Position numbers and translations under genes: made by a program
Shown here: one piece after another, positions 34,032 to 45,188 of the stretch
Position numbering within the stretch: the first letter of the stretch is position 1
How the letters are laid out: every line of letters begins with the position of its first letter
Notes under the pieces: generated by a model
What the model was told of the DNA's origin: nothing
The model's input: the letters and a program-made list of their open reading frames with translations, nothing else
Database searches by the model: none
Source: Spelaeicoccus albus
GTDB lineage: Bacteria; Actinomycetota; Actinomycetes; Actinomycetales; Brevibacteriaceae
NCBI RefSeq assembly: GCF_013409065.1
Contig: NZ_JACBZP010000001.1
Span: forward strand, 868,001-932,000
DNA: 64,000 bases
Direction: 5' to 3'

Positions 34032-34448
34032 TTACTCCAAGCGCATCGCCATGCCCACTGAGCCGGGAGCCGTTTCGCGGAAGCCATGTCGTTCATACAG
34101 ACGACGACCGGGCGGATCGGCAAGGAGGTTGACGTAGGCACCCGGTGGCGCCTGTTGGCGGATCCGGTCGAGTAACGCGGTCAGCACCGCTGCACCCACG
34201 CCGCGCCGCTGGTGCTGAGGAAGGACGGCCATGTCGATGACATGGAAGTACCAACCCCCGTCGCCGAGTAAGCGCCCCATCCCCACAACTTCACCATTGT
34301 CATGGATGGCATGGCAGTTCGCCCATGCACCAGCTAGCCCAGCTGCCGCCTGCTCCTCGGTCTTCGGGGAAAGGCCGGCCTCCTGCCGAAGTCGGAGGTA
34401 ATCCCTGATCGAAGGGGGTTTCATGACGAGCCGATAGTCAGGATCCAC
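34032..34448 (-). CDS. GNAT acetyltransferase
   Basis: A protein of about 138 residues with the GNAT acetyl-CoA loop VLPQHQRRGVGAAVLTALLD and the motif YVNLLADPPGRRLYERHGF. The N-terminus SIRDYLRLRQEAGLSPKTEE is typical of small PanM/YhhN-like GNATs. The GTG at 34448 gives VDPDYRLVMKPPSIRDYL; an ATG eight residues later is also possible, and the open frame extends to 34547. Substrate is unknown. Confidence 0.85.
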   Translation of the reverse strand: MDPDYRLVMKPPSIRDYLRLRQEAGLSPKTEEQAAAGLAGAWANCHAIHDNGEVVGMGRLLGDGGWYFHVIDMAVLPQHQRRGVGAAVLTALLDRIRQQAPPGAYVNLLADPPGRRLYERHGFRETAPGSVGMAMRLE

Positions 34449-34662
34449 GAGACAACTATGACACTTCCGGTTCCACCGACGTAGACGATCGTGCTTGTGT
34501 CGATGTCGATCCAAATGTAAAGCCACGATCCGCTTGGACGAAGTCACCAGAGCACGTCACAGCGCTGCGGACCGTTTTGCGAGTCAAGCAAGACACGCCT
34601 TTTAGCCGAAACCGATGCATCCAGTCACTTGTCCAAAACAGGAGGCATCTCGACAACCCGAA

Positions 34663-36018
34663 TCAGTCGTGTGCCATGTCCACGAAGCGCGAATAGTGGC
34701 CCTGGAACGCCACAGTGATGGTGGCAGTCGGGCCATTACGATTCTTGGCGACTATCAGGTCGGCCTCGCCGGCGCGAGGACTTTCCTTGTCGTACAGGTC
34801 TTCGCGGTGCAGCAGGATCACCATGTCGGCGTCCTGCTCGATGCTGCCGGACTCGCGCAGGTCCGAGACCATCGGCTTCTTGTCGGTACGCTGCTCCGGG
34901 CCGCGGTTGAGCTGCGAGAGCGCGATGACGGGCACTTGGATCTCCTTGGCCAGCAGCTTCAACGCGCGGGAGAACTCGCTGACCTCCTGCTGGCGCGACT
35001 CAACCCGCTTGCCCGACGACATGAGCTGCAAATAGTCGATGACGACCAGCTGCAAGTTGTTCTTTTGCTTCAATCGACGGCATTTGGCACGGATTTCGAC
35101 AAGGGACATATTTGGCGAATCATCGATATAAAGCGGTGCTTCATTCACTTCACCCAGCACTCGGGCCAGCCTGGTCCAGTCGTCGTTGTCGAGTTCGCCC
35201 TTGCGCAGTTTCTGCAACGGCAGCCGCGATTCCGCCGACAACAAGCGCATGCTGATCTCGGTGCGCCCCATCTCGAGCGAGAACACGACCGATGCCATGC
35301 TGTTCTTGATCGATGCGGCGCGGGCGATGTCGAGCGCAAACGTCGACTTACCGACCGCCGGACGAGCCGCCACGACGATCATTTGGCCGGGCTGCAAACC
35401 GTTCGTGAGCTCGTCCATGTCCGCGAAACCGGTCGGCACGCCGAGCATGCCGCCGTCGTGGTCGCCGGCCCGCTCGATCTCCTCCATCGTGCCTTCGATG
35501 ACGTCCGATAGCGGCACGTAGTCCTCGCTCGTACGCTCTTCGGTCACGGCGTAGACCTCGGCCTGTGCAAGGTTCACGACGTCGTCCACATCGCCTTCGG
35601 CGTCATACCCGAGTTGAACGATGCGAGTGCCGGCTTCGACTAGTCGGCGCAGGACTGCGTGTTCGTGCACGATTCCTGCGTAGTAGCCGGCGTTCGCCGC
35701 CGTGGGCACCGACGAAATCAGGGTATGCAGGTAGGCCGCACCGCCGATCCGCGCGATTTCGCCCCGTTTGGTCAGCTCGTGCGCCACCGTGACCGAATCC
35801 GCCGGCTCACCCTTGGCGTACAGGTCCGTGACGACGTCGAAGATCGATTCGTGAGCGGGCCGATAGAAGTCGTTGCCGCGCAGCATCTCCACGACGTCGG
35901 CGATGGCATCCTTGCTGAGCATCATCCCGCCGAGCACGCTTTGCTCCGCAGGGATGTCCTGAGGGGGCGTCCGGCTATGCGTCGGCTGCTGGTACTCCGT
36001 CACCGCCTCGATGGCCAC
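34663..36018 (-). CDS. dnaB: Replicative DNA helicase
   Basis: A protein of 451 residues. The N-terminal DnaB domain (AEQSVLGGMMLSKDAIADVV) is followed by the RecA-like helicase domain with Walker A ARPAVGKST, Walker B VVIDYLQLM and the DnaB motifs ALSQLNRG and DLRESGSIEQDADMV. DnaB unwinds parental DNA ahead of the replisome. The GTG start has AGGAG seven bases upstream. No intein interrupts the Walker A or the SALSQL region, unlike several actinobacterial dnaB genes. A DnaA-box cluster lies upstream. Confidence 0.97.
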   Translation of the reverse strand: MAIEAVTEYQQPTHSRTPPQDIPAEQSVLGGMMLSKDAIADVVEMLRGNDFYRPAHESIFDVVTDLYAKGEPADSVTVAHELTKRGEIARIGGAAYLHTLISSVPTAANAGYYAGIVHEHAVLRRLVEAGTRIVQLGYDAEGDVDDVVNLAQAEVYAVTEERTSEDYVPLSDVIEGTMEEIERAGDHDGGMLGVPTGFADMDELTNGLQPGQMIVVAARPAVGKSTFALDIARAASIKNSMASVVFSLEMGRTEISMRLLSAESRLPLQKLRKGELDNDDWTRLARVLGEVNEAPLYIDDSPNMSLVEIRAKCRRLKQKNNLQLVVIDYLQLMSSGKRVESRQQEVSEFSRALKLLAKEIQVPVIALSQLNRGPEQRTDKKPMVSDLRESGSIEQDADMVILLHREDLYDKESPRAGEADLIVAKNRNGPTATITVAFQGHYSRFVDMAHD

Positions 36019-36225
36019 CGGGCATCTCCTCACGCTCGTCGTTCGACTACTTCTGATCTCTGTTGTACCGGCGAGCACCGACACCCGCTTTTCGGCAGCA
36101 GACGCTCACGCACCCCGCGTATCGATTGAGGCCCCGATTGGGCCCCGGAATCCGGCCGAGAACTGCCGGAGTCTTTAGCGTAATGCCCTCCGGGCCCACC
36201 CCACGACATGTCCTGTGCACCGTCT

Positions 36226-36381
36226 TGTGGACAACCTGTGGATGCACGGCGAGTCGATGTGCACAGAGTGTGGATTAACCTGGGGATAACACGTGATCTT
36301 TATGAACACATGAGCTGTGACCTGCGAAAACGCCGTCCACGATATGTGGATTGGAAAAATTTTGGCGAAAAGTTTTCCACC
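36226..36381. promoter_or_regulatory. Cluster of DnaA-box-like sites and AT-rich hairpin upstream of dnaB
   Basis: Within 36019–36479, a 461-base stretch without a gene, nonamers related to the DnaA box crowd together. They read, as box strand, TTGTCCACA (36226–36234, the actinobacterial consensus), GCATCCACA (36237–36245), TAATCCACA (36269–36277), TTATCCCCA (36281–36289) and CAATCCACA (36345–36353), all in one orientation. An AT-rich segment with TGGAAAA…TTTTCCA arms lies at 36352–36379. It resembles a DnaA-binding region. A role as chromosomal origin is not supported, because dnaA and dnaN are not adjacent. Confidence 0.65.
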
Positions 36382-36479
36382 GAGTAGCACGTACCAGTCT
36401 CCAAGTAATCGCGCAAGAGACAAGTGAAAATTCGTTTGCGGAAGGCCCGAACGCTGCCTGGGAACCCGGCTGATGTGCG

Positions 36480-37745
36480 CTACGGCAACAGTAGTGTCAG
36501 CGCGTAAATGATGACCCCCACCAGCGCGCCGACGACTGTGCCGTTGAGACGAATGAACTGGAGATCCGGGCCGACGTGCAGTTCGATCTTCTCGGCCGCC
36601 TCCTTGCCGTCCCACCGCTCGACGGTGTCCGAAATGACGGTGGCCAGCTCCGGGCCGAACATTGTGGCAAGCGTGTCGGCCGCGCCGGCAAGCTGAGAGT
36701 CGAGACGAGCCGCGTAGTCCGGGTCCGTGGTCAATCGCTTCGCGAAGTCTCCCAGCGCCGCGAGACCGCGTGCACGCAGGACGCCGTCCTCGTCCGCCAA
36801 CGACTCCGTCAGCGACCGCTGCACGGACTTCCACAACGTCAGAACGGAGCCGCCCAGGTCCTCGCGGGCCAACACGCGGTTGATGACGGCTTCGGCTCGG
36901 GCGCGCGTGCCGTCGTCATACTGCAAATCGTCTGCGAACTTGGCAAGCCATTTGTCGATCGACGCCCTGGCCGGATGCGCCGGACGGTCTCGGACGTCGG
37001 CAACCCAAGCGAGCAGCTCCTGGTGGATCCGGTTCGTCACCGTGTCGTTCACCCATTGCGGCGACCACCACGGCGCACGGCCCTGCACAATGCGCGAGAC
37101 GGTGTCGGGATTGTCGCGCAGCCACACGTACAGCTCGGTGGCGGCGAGATCGACGAGGCCGTGGTGAGCGCCGTCCTGGACAACGCCGGCGAGAAATTCG
37201 CCGAGGATCGGGCTCTTGGTGGACTCGGCGAGCTTGGGAAGCACGACCTGGTTCACCAGCGCGGCGACGTCGTCGTCCTTGATCTTCTCCACCGCGACTC
37301 CGGCGATTCGCGCCGCTTGCCGGGCGACCGTGCGCCGATTGTTTTCGGGAGTGAGCCATTCGCCGGCGCGGCGGGACGGCTGGGCCCGCAGCACCTTGTC
37401 GCGGACGACGGATCCGCGAAGGAAGTTGCTCGCCACGAAATCGGCAAGACTGCGCCCGAGCGTCTCCTTGCGGGTCGGAATGATCGCCGTGTGCGGGATC
37501 GGTAAACCGAGCGGGTGCCGAAAAAGCGCCGTCACGGCGAACCAGTCCGCCATGGCGCCGACCATCGCCGCCTCGGCGGCCGCATTGACGAACCCCCAAA
37601 GCCCCGTGCGGTCGGTCAGGGTCTGCGTCAGAACGTAGATGATCGCGGCGAGCACCAGCAGTGACAAAGCAAGCGTGCGCATGTTCCGCAATCGCCGACG
37701 TCTGCGGAGATCTGCTGGGCTGATGGTCGCCTCGGTCGTGGACAT
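36480..37745 (-). CDS. DUF445 membrane protein
   Basis: A protein of about 421 residues. Membrane segments lie near the N-terminus (LALSLLVLAAIIYVLTQTLT and the GFVNAAAEAAMVGAMADWFA motif) and at the C-terminus (GTVVGALVGVIIYALTLLLP). The middle is a long helical DUF445 domain. The ATG at 37745 is used. DUF445 proteins resemble YjiN/YheB and may act at the membrane in envelope maintenance; role unknown. It follows the rplI terminator on the same strand. Confidence 0.86.
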   Translation of the reverse strand: MSTTEATISPADLRRRRRLRNMRTLALSLLVLAAIIYVLTQTLTDRTGLWGFVNAAAEAAMVGAMADWFAVTALFRHPLGLPIPHTAIIPTRKETLGRSLADFVASNFLRGSVVRDKVLRAQPSRRAGEWLTPENNRRTVARQAARIAGVAVEKIKDDDVAALVNQVVLPKLAESTKSPILGEFLAGVVQDGAHHGLVDLAATELYVWLRDNPDTVSRIVQGRAPWWSPQWVNDTVTNRIHQELLAWVADVRDRPAHPARASIDKWLAKFADDLQYDDGTRARAEAVINRVLAREDLGGSVLTLWKSVQRSLTESLADEDGVLRARGLAALGDFAKRLTTDPDYAARLDSQLAGAADTLATMFGPELATVISDTVERWDGKEAAEKIELHVGPDLQFIRLNGTVVGALVGVIIYALTLLLP

Positions 37746-37944
37746 ACGTCCATCTTGCCAGTATGACCGGCGAACGCGATGCATCGCATTTCACCGGGTG
37801 CGCGCTGCCCGCCCTGCCGACCGCCCTGCCGACCGTCCCGCCGCCGGGACCGCCGCCGGACCGTCGACGGGTACTTGACGGGCCGACACGGGCAGCCCCG
37901 CGGCGTCCTCTCGGCCATACCCGCGGCGTCCGCGGATTACGACG

Positions 37945-37983
37945 AAAGGGGCGCGGACACCATTGGTGTCCGCGCCCCTTTTT
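37945..37983 (-). terminator. Intrinsic terminator of the rpsF–rplI operon
   Basis: A perfect 17-base stem (AAAGGGGCGCGGACACC and its complement) with a three-base ATT loop is placed just beyond the rplI stop. Both sides are flanked by A or T runs, so it could stop transcription from either strand. No other comparable terminator was found in the window. Confidence 0.9.
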
Positions 37984-37995
37984 CAGCGTGACGAA

Positions 37996-38445
37996 TCAGC
38001 CGGCGACAACCGAAAGGTTGAGCGTTGCCAAAACGTCATCGTGCAGTCGCACCGTCGCCTTGTAATCACCGGTGGTCTTGATGTGCACCGGGATTTCCAC
38101 CTTGCGGCGGTCGACCGACGTCGACGTTTCCGCTTCGACAGCCGACGCGATGTCGGACGGCGTGACGGTGCCGAACAGTCGGCCGGTCTCGCCGGCCTTC
38201 ACGGTCACAGTGATGGGCTCGGCCTCCAGCTTGGCCTTGACGATCTGTGCGTCGTCCAGGCTTGCGATGGCGCGAGCGCGCCGGGCTGCCTGGATGGCCT
38301 CGATCTGCTTTTCGGCGCCCTTGTTCCAGCCGACGGCGTACCCGCGCGGGACGAGGTAGTTACGGGCGTACCCGTTCTTGACCTCGACGACGTCGCCGGG
38401 AGCTCCGAGACCGGTCACTTCGTGCGTCAGAATAAGTTTCGCCAT
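37996..38445 (-). CDS. rplI: 50S ribosomal protein L9
   Basis: A protein of 149 residues: [20 protein letters not shown] is the canonical N-terminus with a long central helix and C-terminal domain ([19 protein letters not shown]). Last gene of the rpsF-ssb-rpsR-rplI operon, 13 bases after rpsR. The ATG at 38445 gives the normal length. Confidence 0.97.
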   Translation of the reverse strand: MAKLILTHEVTGLGAPGDVVEVKNGYARNYLVPRGYAVGWNKGAEKQIEAIQAARRARAIASLDDAQIVKAKLEAEPITVTVKAGETGRLFGTVTPSDIASAVEAETSTSVDRRKVEIPVHIKTTGDYKATVRLHDDVLATLNLSVVAG

Positions 38446-38458
38446 GAGTGCCCCTCCT

Positions 38459-38695
38459 TTAGCGAGCCGAGCTCGAGTAAGGGAGCAAGGCCATCTCGCG
38501 GGCATTTTTCACTGCCTTCGCGATCAGGCGCTGTTCCTGAACCGACACACCTGTCACGCGGCGGGCGCGGATCTTACCGCGGTCCGAGATGAACTTGCGC
38601 AGCATTGCGGTGTCTTTGTAATTGATTGCCGCAGCTTCGGAAAGCTTCAGCGGGTTTGCCTTCTTTTTAGGCTTCCGGACTTCCGGCTTGGCCAT
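38459..38695 (-). CDS. rpsR: 30S ribosomal protein S18
   Basis: A protein of 78 residues, basic, with the S18 segments [19 protein letters not shown] and [20 protein letters not shown]. No zinc-binding Cys residues are present, so this is the C-minus form. Located between ssb and rplI. Confidence 0.97.
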   Translation of the reverse strand: MAKPEVRKPKKKANPLKLSEAAAINYKDTAMLRKFISDRGKIRARRVTGVSVQEQRLIAKAVKNAREMALLPYSSSAR

Positions 38696-38726
38696 AATCG
38701 TGCTCCTTGCTTATTTGAAGAATGAG

Positions 38727-39341
38727 TTAGAACGGCGGTTCGTCGTTGCTCGGACCGCCCCAGTTGCCGCCTTGTCCCGATTGCGGGTTCGACGCGGCCC
38801 ACGGGTCGTCCTGCGGCGCGCCTTGCTGGCCGCCGAAGCCGCCCTGCTGCTGGCCGCCGTAACCGCCTTGACCGCCCTGAGGCCCGCCAAAGCCGCCCTG
38901 CTGCGGACCGCCCTGCTGCTGGCCGCCGAAGCCGCCCTGCTGCTGGCCGCCGAAGCCGCCTTGCTGGCCGCCGCCGCGGGAGGTCTTGGTGACCTTGGCC
39001 GAGGCATAACGCAACGCCGGGCCGACCTCGTCGACCTCGAGCTCCATGACCGTACGCTTTTCGCCTTCTTTGGTCTCGAAACTGCGAGACTTGAGCCGGC
39101 CCTGCGCCACGACGCGGGTACCGCGAGTGAGCGATTCCGCAACGTTCTCGGCCGCGTCGCGCCATACCGAGCAACGGAGGAACAGCGTCTCGCCGTCCTT
39201 CCACTCGCCGGACTGACGATCGAACGCTCGGGGTGTCGATGCCACGGTGAAGTTGGCAACGGCAGCGCCGGACGGCGTGAACCGCAACTCAGGATCGGCG
39301 GTCAAGTTGCCGACGATCGTGATGATTGTGTCGCCTGCCAT
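38727..39341 (-). CDS. ssb: Single-stranded DNA-binding protein
   Basis: A protein of 204 residues with an OB-fold (residues 1–115: [40 protein letters not shown]) followed by a long disordered linker of repeated GGFGGQQQ and related Gly/Gln units. The acidic tip NDEPPF is the interaction peptide for replication and repair proteins, close to the usual DDDIPF/DDEPPF. It protects single-stranded DNA during replication and repair. The repeats are a likely site of length variation. Confidence 0.96.
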   Translation of the reverse strand: MAGDTIITIVGNLTADPELRFTPSGAAVANFTVASTPRAFDRQSGEWKDGETLFLRCSVWRDAAENVAESLTRGTRVVAQGRLKSRSFETKEGEKRTVMELEVDEVGPALRYASAKVTKTSRGGGQQGGFGGQQQGGFGGQQQGGPQQGGFGGPQGGQGGYGGQQQGGFGGQQGAPQDDPWAASNPQSGQGGNWGGPSNDEPPF

Positions 39342-39383
39342 ATAGATTTCCCCTTAGGAGTTCGTCGGAACGGTCTGCCGGGC

Positions 39384-39671
39384 TCAGGCCTCCGGGCGGA
39401 GGATCTTCGTCCGGATCACCGTTTCATTGAGGCCGAGCTGGCGGTCGAGTTCTTTGGCAACGTCCGGCGTCGCGTGGAAATCGACGACGGCGTAGTAACC
39501 TTCAGTCTTCTTTTGGATCTCGTAAGCGAACCGGCGGCGTCCCCACACGTCGACGTTGTCAACGGTTCCACCGTTTTCCGGGATCACCGTGATGAGCTTG
39601 TCGATAGCGGGCTGGAGCGTGCGCTCTTCGAGCTCCGGGTCGAGAATGACCATCATTTCGTAATGACGCAA
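39384..39671 (-). CDS. rpsF: 30S ribosomal protein S6
   Basis: A protein of 95 residues, first gene of the ribosomal/ssb operon. The TTG at 39671 gives the canonical start (M)[18 protein letters not shown] and has GGAGG nine bases upstream; a longer frame to 39788 is not credible. Its C-terminus [15 protein letters not shown] is typical. Confidence 0.96.
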   Translation of the reverse strand: MRHYEMMVILDPELEERTLQPAIDKLITVIPENGGTVDNVDVWGRRRFAYEIQKKTEGYYAVVDFHATPDVAKELDRQLGLNETVIRTKILRPEA

Positions 39672-39792
39672 GTAAACCCACCTCCTTTGGTCTGTAGCGG
39701 CCACGGTCTTTCCGTGGCAGGAGGGTTGTTGCATCGTCTGCGTACACAGACCTCCCCACAATACCGGGCAGCCGGTGTTTTCGGCCAATCCA

Positions 39793-39856
39793 TCGCCGAG
39801 AGTGGAGTTGTTGTCGGTTTTCGGTCCCGAAAACCGACAACAACTCCACTCTCGGC
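39793..39856. repeat. 64-base perfect palindrome upstream of rpsF
   Basis: Two exact 31-base arms, beginning CGCCGAGAGTGGAGTT and containing TGTTGTCGGTTTTCGG, face each other across two bases (TC). The outer bases CGCCGAGAGTGG resemble the ends of the other palindromic repeats (CCGAGTGGTGG), but the inner sequence differs. It lies between rpsF and the stop of the short acs-linked gene. There is no T-run, so it does not look like an ordinary terminator. Confidence 0.95.
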
Positions 39857-39911
39857 GCTTGGACGGAAGGGGCGCCCGGCGGGGTTCGGCGGTGCGGAGG
39901 ACGGCGCGGTG

Positions 39912-40116
39912 TCAGTCGACGGGCTCGCTGCTCATGCGGTCGCCGATGAACTCGAGCACTGCCGGGTCGTCGGTGACCAACCGGTCCACCTCTTCACCGG
40001 CCGTACACGTCATCAATCCGATTGTCGCCACCCCGTCGGACCGGAAGAGTACCTGCCAGATCGCCCCGCTGTCCTCCCAGCGCCGCAGCTTCTCCACCCC
40101 CGGGCTCACGCCTCCG

Positions 40117-40124
<8 letters not shown>
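39912..40124 (-). CDS. Small conserved protein downstream of acs
   Basis: A protein of about 70 residues (MSDGGVSPGVEKLRRWEDSG onward), apparently soluble. Its start overlaps the acs stop by eight bases, so it should be cotranslated with acetyl-CoA synthetase. No known domain is recognised. The association with acs suggests a link to acetate metabolism. Confidence 0.7.
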
Positions 40125-42096
<1,972 letters not shown>

Positions 42097-42335
42097 GGAA
42101 ATCTCCTTCGATTGATGCGTGGCGTTGTTCCGGCAGGGGTCGAGGCGATCGATTCGTCCGCATCACGCTCCCCGCAAATTCGCACGCCGGACTGACCGAG
42201 CCGGCGGTCTGCCGTCGAGGGCAGTTTCCATTGTTTGCTGACGCTTTCAATCTACGAGCGCACACACGTCGAGACAAGACCCGGCACTGTAGGGTCGAAA
42301 GCGGTATCAGCCCCGTCCGCGCAAAGGAGCAGCAG

Positions 42336-43313
42336 ATGTCCACGAGCCCCAGAGGGCCGATCGACGCCTCGAAGACACCGCGTTTCGCCGGCCCGGCCAC
42401 GTTTGCCCGGTTGCCGCGTCTGGACCAGGTCGACAAGGCCGACGTCAAGGTCATCGGCGTTCCGTTCGACACCGGCGTCTCCTACCGCCCCGGCGCACGG
42501 TTCGGCGCCAATCACGTGCGCGAGTCGTCCCGGCTGCTGCGCCCGTACAACCCCGCCCAGGACGTCTCCCCGTTCGAGAACATGCAAGTGGCGGACGCCG
42601 GCGACGTCGCCGTCAACCCGTTCAATATCGGCGAGGCAATCGAAACGCTGCAGGGGGCCGCTACCGATCTGACGTCGGACGGCGCGAAGCTCATCACGAT
42701 CGGCGGCGACCACACGATCGCGCTTCCGTTGCTGCGTGCAGCCTGCGAGCGCCACGGCCCGGTCGCGCTTTTGCACTTCGACGCGCACCTCGACACCTGG
42801 GACACCTACTTCGGCGCCGAATACACGCACGGCACCCCGTTCCGCCGCGCCTTCGAGGAAGGCATCATCGACACCGACGCCCTCAGCCACGTCGGCACCC
42901 GCGGACCTCTTTACGGACGTCGCGATCTGGACGACGACCGTCGGTTCGGCTTCGGCATCGTCACGTCGTCCGACGTCTACTACCAGGGCGTACGCGAGGT
43001 GGTGGCCAAGCTGCGCGACCGCATTGGCTCCCGTCCGCTCTACATCTCCATCGACGTCGACGTCATGGACCCGGCGCACGCGCCCGGCACCGGCACTCCG
43101 GAGGCCGGCGGGATCACGAGCCGCGAGCTGCTCGAAATCGTGCGCGGTTTCGACGGGCTGGACATCATCGGCGCCGATATCGTCGAGGTGGCGCCGGCAT
43201 ACGACCACGCCGAGATCACCGGAATCGCGGCTGCCCATATCGGGTACGATCTCGTGTCGTTGCTTGCCCGCCAGCACGACCGCGACAACGCGCCGGACGC
43301 CGGCAAACGCTAA
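42336..43313 (+). CDS. Agmatinase/ureohydrolase-family enzyme
   Basis: A protein of 325 residues of the arginase superfamily. Metal ligands are present as His126 (GGDHTIALP), Asp149/His151/Asp153 ([10 protein letters not shown]) and Asp240/Asp242 ([10 protein letters not shown]). The agmatinase-like [12 protein letters not shown] segment is kept. Agmatinase, guanidinobutyrase and related enzymes look alike, so the substrate is not decided. AAAGGAG lies six bases before the ATG. Confidence 0.9.
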   Translation: MSTSPRGPIDASKTPRFAGPATFARLPRLDQVDKADVKVIGVPFDTGVSYRPGARFGANHVRESSRLLRPYNPAQDVSPFENMQVADAGDVAVNPFNIGEAIETLQGAATDLTSDGAKLITIGGDHTIALPLLRAACERHGPVALLHFDAHLDTWDTYFGAEYTHGTPFRRAFEEGIIDTDALSHVGTRGPLYGRRDLDDDRRFGFGIVTSSDVYYQGVREVVAKLRDRIGSRPLYISIDVDVMDPAHAPGTGTPEAGGITSRELLEIVRGFDGLDIIGADIVEVAPAYDHAEITGIAAAHIGYDLVSLLARQHDRDNAPDAGKR

Positions 43314-43351
43314 CCCGGAGGGCTCGGGCCGGCCCGCCGGCGGCTACGAAT

Positions 43352-44608
43352 CTACTCGGTGACCTTGTAATATTTGAAGAATTTTTTCACGTAATTCGCT
43401 TGCGCGATAGCTATCAACGCCCACCGGCGGGGATCGGTCTCGGCGCGGTTCCACAGCGGATTCCGCCCGCCGCCGCGCTTGAAGATCCCCTTCACCCACG
43501 CCTTCATGGACGGGTCCGTGATGTAGTGCAGCAGTAGTTTCTGCGGAATGACCGTGAAGCACGACTCGAGCTGATCTTGGACGAGTTCGGCCTGATCCTT
43601 CAAGGTGTCGAATACGTACTCGTCGACATACCAGGATGCCGCGTTGTGCCCGCCGCCGGTGATGTAGAAATTCGACCGTCCGAGCCGGGGATTGAGCTCG
43701 AAGAACTTCATCGACCCGTCGCGCGGATCCTTCTTCACGTCAAAGTTGGCGTAGCCGACCCAGCCGAGCTCCTTGAGGATCAGCCGTGACTGTTCGACAA
43801 CCTCGGGGTGGTGGCTCGTGACCATGGCGACCGGGTTGCCGATGGCGCCGGGAGTGTGTTCTTCGAGCAGCGTCACGCCCCACGACGCAAACCGGACATC
43901 GGAATTCTTGTCGCAATAGCACGTCAGGGTGCGCATGCCCTGGTCATTGCCGGGCACCTTGTCCTGCAAGATCACGTTCTCGCGGTAACCCGCCCGGTAC
44001 ATGGTGGCGGTGAGTTCACGCAGCTCGGTCTCCGACGAGACCTCGTGCACCTTTTTCCGGCCCGGGAAGTCAATCTTCTTCCATGCCGTGACGTTGCCGG
44101 GCTTGACCATGACCGGGTAGTCGAACGGCACGCTGAGGTCCGCGGGCGGCTCCTGCGACAAGTCGAGGATTTGCGTGGCCGGATGGTCGATCCCAAGTTT
44201 TTGGCACAGTTCGGAGAAATTCTGCTTCATCGTGCCGCGGTCGAATCGTTCTTGGTCGACGTACGGCCCGATGTAGTTGTCCGGCAGCTTGCCGTGCAGC
44301 GAGATGATGGCCTGCACGGTCCGGTCGGCCGACCCCATCACCAGGATGGGTCGCCCGTCTCGCGCAATCCCGGCGAACGGTTCACTGGTCAACGTCTCAT
44401 ACAGCACATCGGGCTCCGCCGGTGCCGGGCATCGCACGTGGTGCAGAATTTTCGAATAGCGCACGATCCAGGTGTCGTGTTCGGAGATCAAATACGCGCG
44501 GACGCCGTACTGTTCATAAAAGGCACGCGCCAGCGAGTACGCTCCGACGTCGCCGCCGACGATGACGGCTGTGAAAGGGGCGTCGTTCGGCGGGGTCATG
44601 CGCTCCAT
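43352..44608 (-). CDS. ATP-grasp D-aspartate ligase-like protein
   Basis: A protein of 418 residues of the ATP-grasp superfamily. It closely follows the enterococcal D-aspartate ligase (Aslfm): FPVMVKPGNVTAWKKIDFPG is approximated by VPFDYPVMVKPGNVTAWKKI, with YRAGYRENVILQDKVPGND and FFELNPRLGRSNFYITGGGH. Such enzymes add D-Asp to the lysine side chain of peptidoglycan precursors and so form cross-bridges. The start is uncertain: the ATG at 44608 is listed, and one at 44599 is near GGAG. It stands 38 bases beyond the convergent agmatinase-like gene. Confidence 0.85.
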   Translation of the reverse strand: MERMTPPNDAPFTAVIVGGDVGAYSLARAFYEQYGVRAYLISEHDTWIVRYSKILHHVRCPAPAEPDVLYETLTSEPFAGIARDGRPILVMGSADRTVQAIISLHGKLPDNYIGPYVDQERFDRGTMKQNFSELCQKLGIDHPATQILDLSQEPPADLSVPFDYPVMVKPGNVTAWKKIDFPGRKKVHEVSSETELRELTATMYRAGYRENVILQDKVPGNDQGMRTLTCYCDKNSDVRFASWGVTLLEEHTPGAIGNPVAMVTSHHPEVVEQSRLILKELGWVGYANFDVKKDPRDGSMKFFELNPRLGRSNFYITGGGHNAASWYVDEYVFDTLKDQAELVQDQLESCFTVIPQKLLLHYITDPSMKAWVKGIFKRGGGRNPLWNRAETDPRRWALIAIAQANYVKKFFKYYKVTE

Positions 44609-44663
44609 CGTATCGGAGGCGACCGCTTGTCTTCGACATTCGCTACGCCCGGCCGGCGGTGGA

Positions 44664-45167
44664 TTACGAGGTTTTCGCCGGCAATTTCCACCGCACCAGT
44701 CCGGCTGCCGTGTCGATCTGCACGAGTTTCGGCGCGGCGGAGCCCTTCACCGCGATGACGACCCATCCGTGTTCGCAGCTCCCCAGCGGTATTTCGGCCT
44801 GCTTGAGGAGTTTGCCGGGTTTGCCGGGCGTCGGCGAGTCGGCCTCCTGGCTGAGCGTTCCGTGCTTGTCGCGCATCACCCAGCCGTAATTGCCGGGCTG
44901 GGCGCTACCCTTTTCGGATTTCGCAATGCAAAATTTCACCCGTACCGCGGCGTTCTTGGGATGCTCCGAGTCGAAACCTTCGGGCTCGTATTTCTGCACG
45001 GCGACGGTGGATCCGTCCGCCGTGTACCGGACGGTGGTCCCGACCGGCTGCGGCCCGGGAATATCAGCGGTGGGGGCTTTCCCGGCCACGTGATCGCCCG
45101 ACCCACCGCAACCGGCGAGCATCAGCATGGCGGCAACGGCCGCCGCGGAAACAATTTTGCGTATCAC
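44664..45167 (-). CDS. Lipoprotein of unknown function
   Basis: A protein of 167 residues with lipobox LAGC (Cys20) after a short charged and hydrophobic leader. A globular part follows with three Cys (VKFCIAKSEKGSA and IPLGSCEHGWVVIAV). No domain is recognised. Located between the ATP-grasp gene and the GT87-like membrane protein gene, same strand. Confidence 0.72.
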   Translation of the reverse strand: MIRKIVSAAAVAAMLMLAGCGGSGDHVAGKAPTADIPGPQPVGTTVRYTADGSTVAVQKYEPEGFDSEHPKNAAVRVKFCIAKSEKGSAQPGNYGWVMRDKHGTLSQEADSPTPGKPGKLLKQAEIPLGSCEHGWVVIAVKGSAAPKLVQIDTAAGLVRWKLPAKTS

Positions 45168-45188
45168 TTCTCAACCCCGTCTTCGACT

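Noticed and set aside
36019-36479. Chromosomal replication origin
   Set aside because: DnaA boxes are present but few, and dnaA, dnaN and rpmH are not adjacent. A DnaA-binding region is the safer call.
39793-39856. Intrinsic terminator for the acs-linked genes
   Set aside because: The stem is far longer than usual and is not followed by a T-run.
42336-43313. Guanidine hydrolase linked to the guanidine riboswitch
   Set aside because: The gene is far from the riboswitch, has no such leader of its own, and fits agmatinase-type enzymes equally well.
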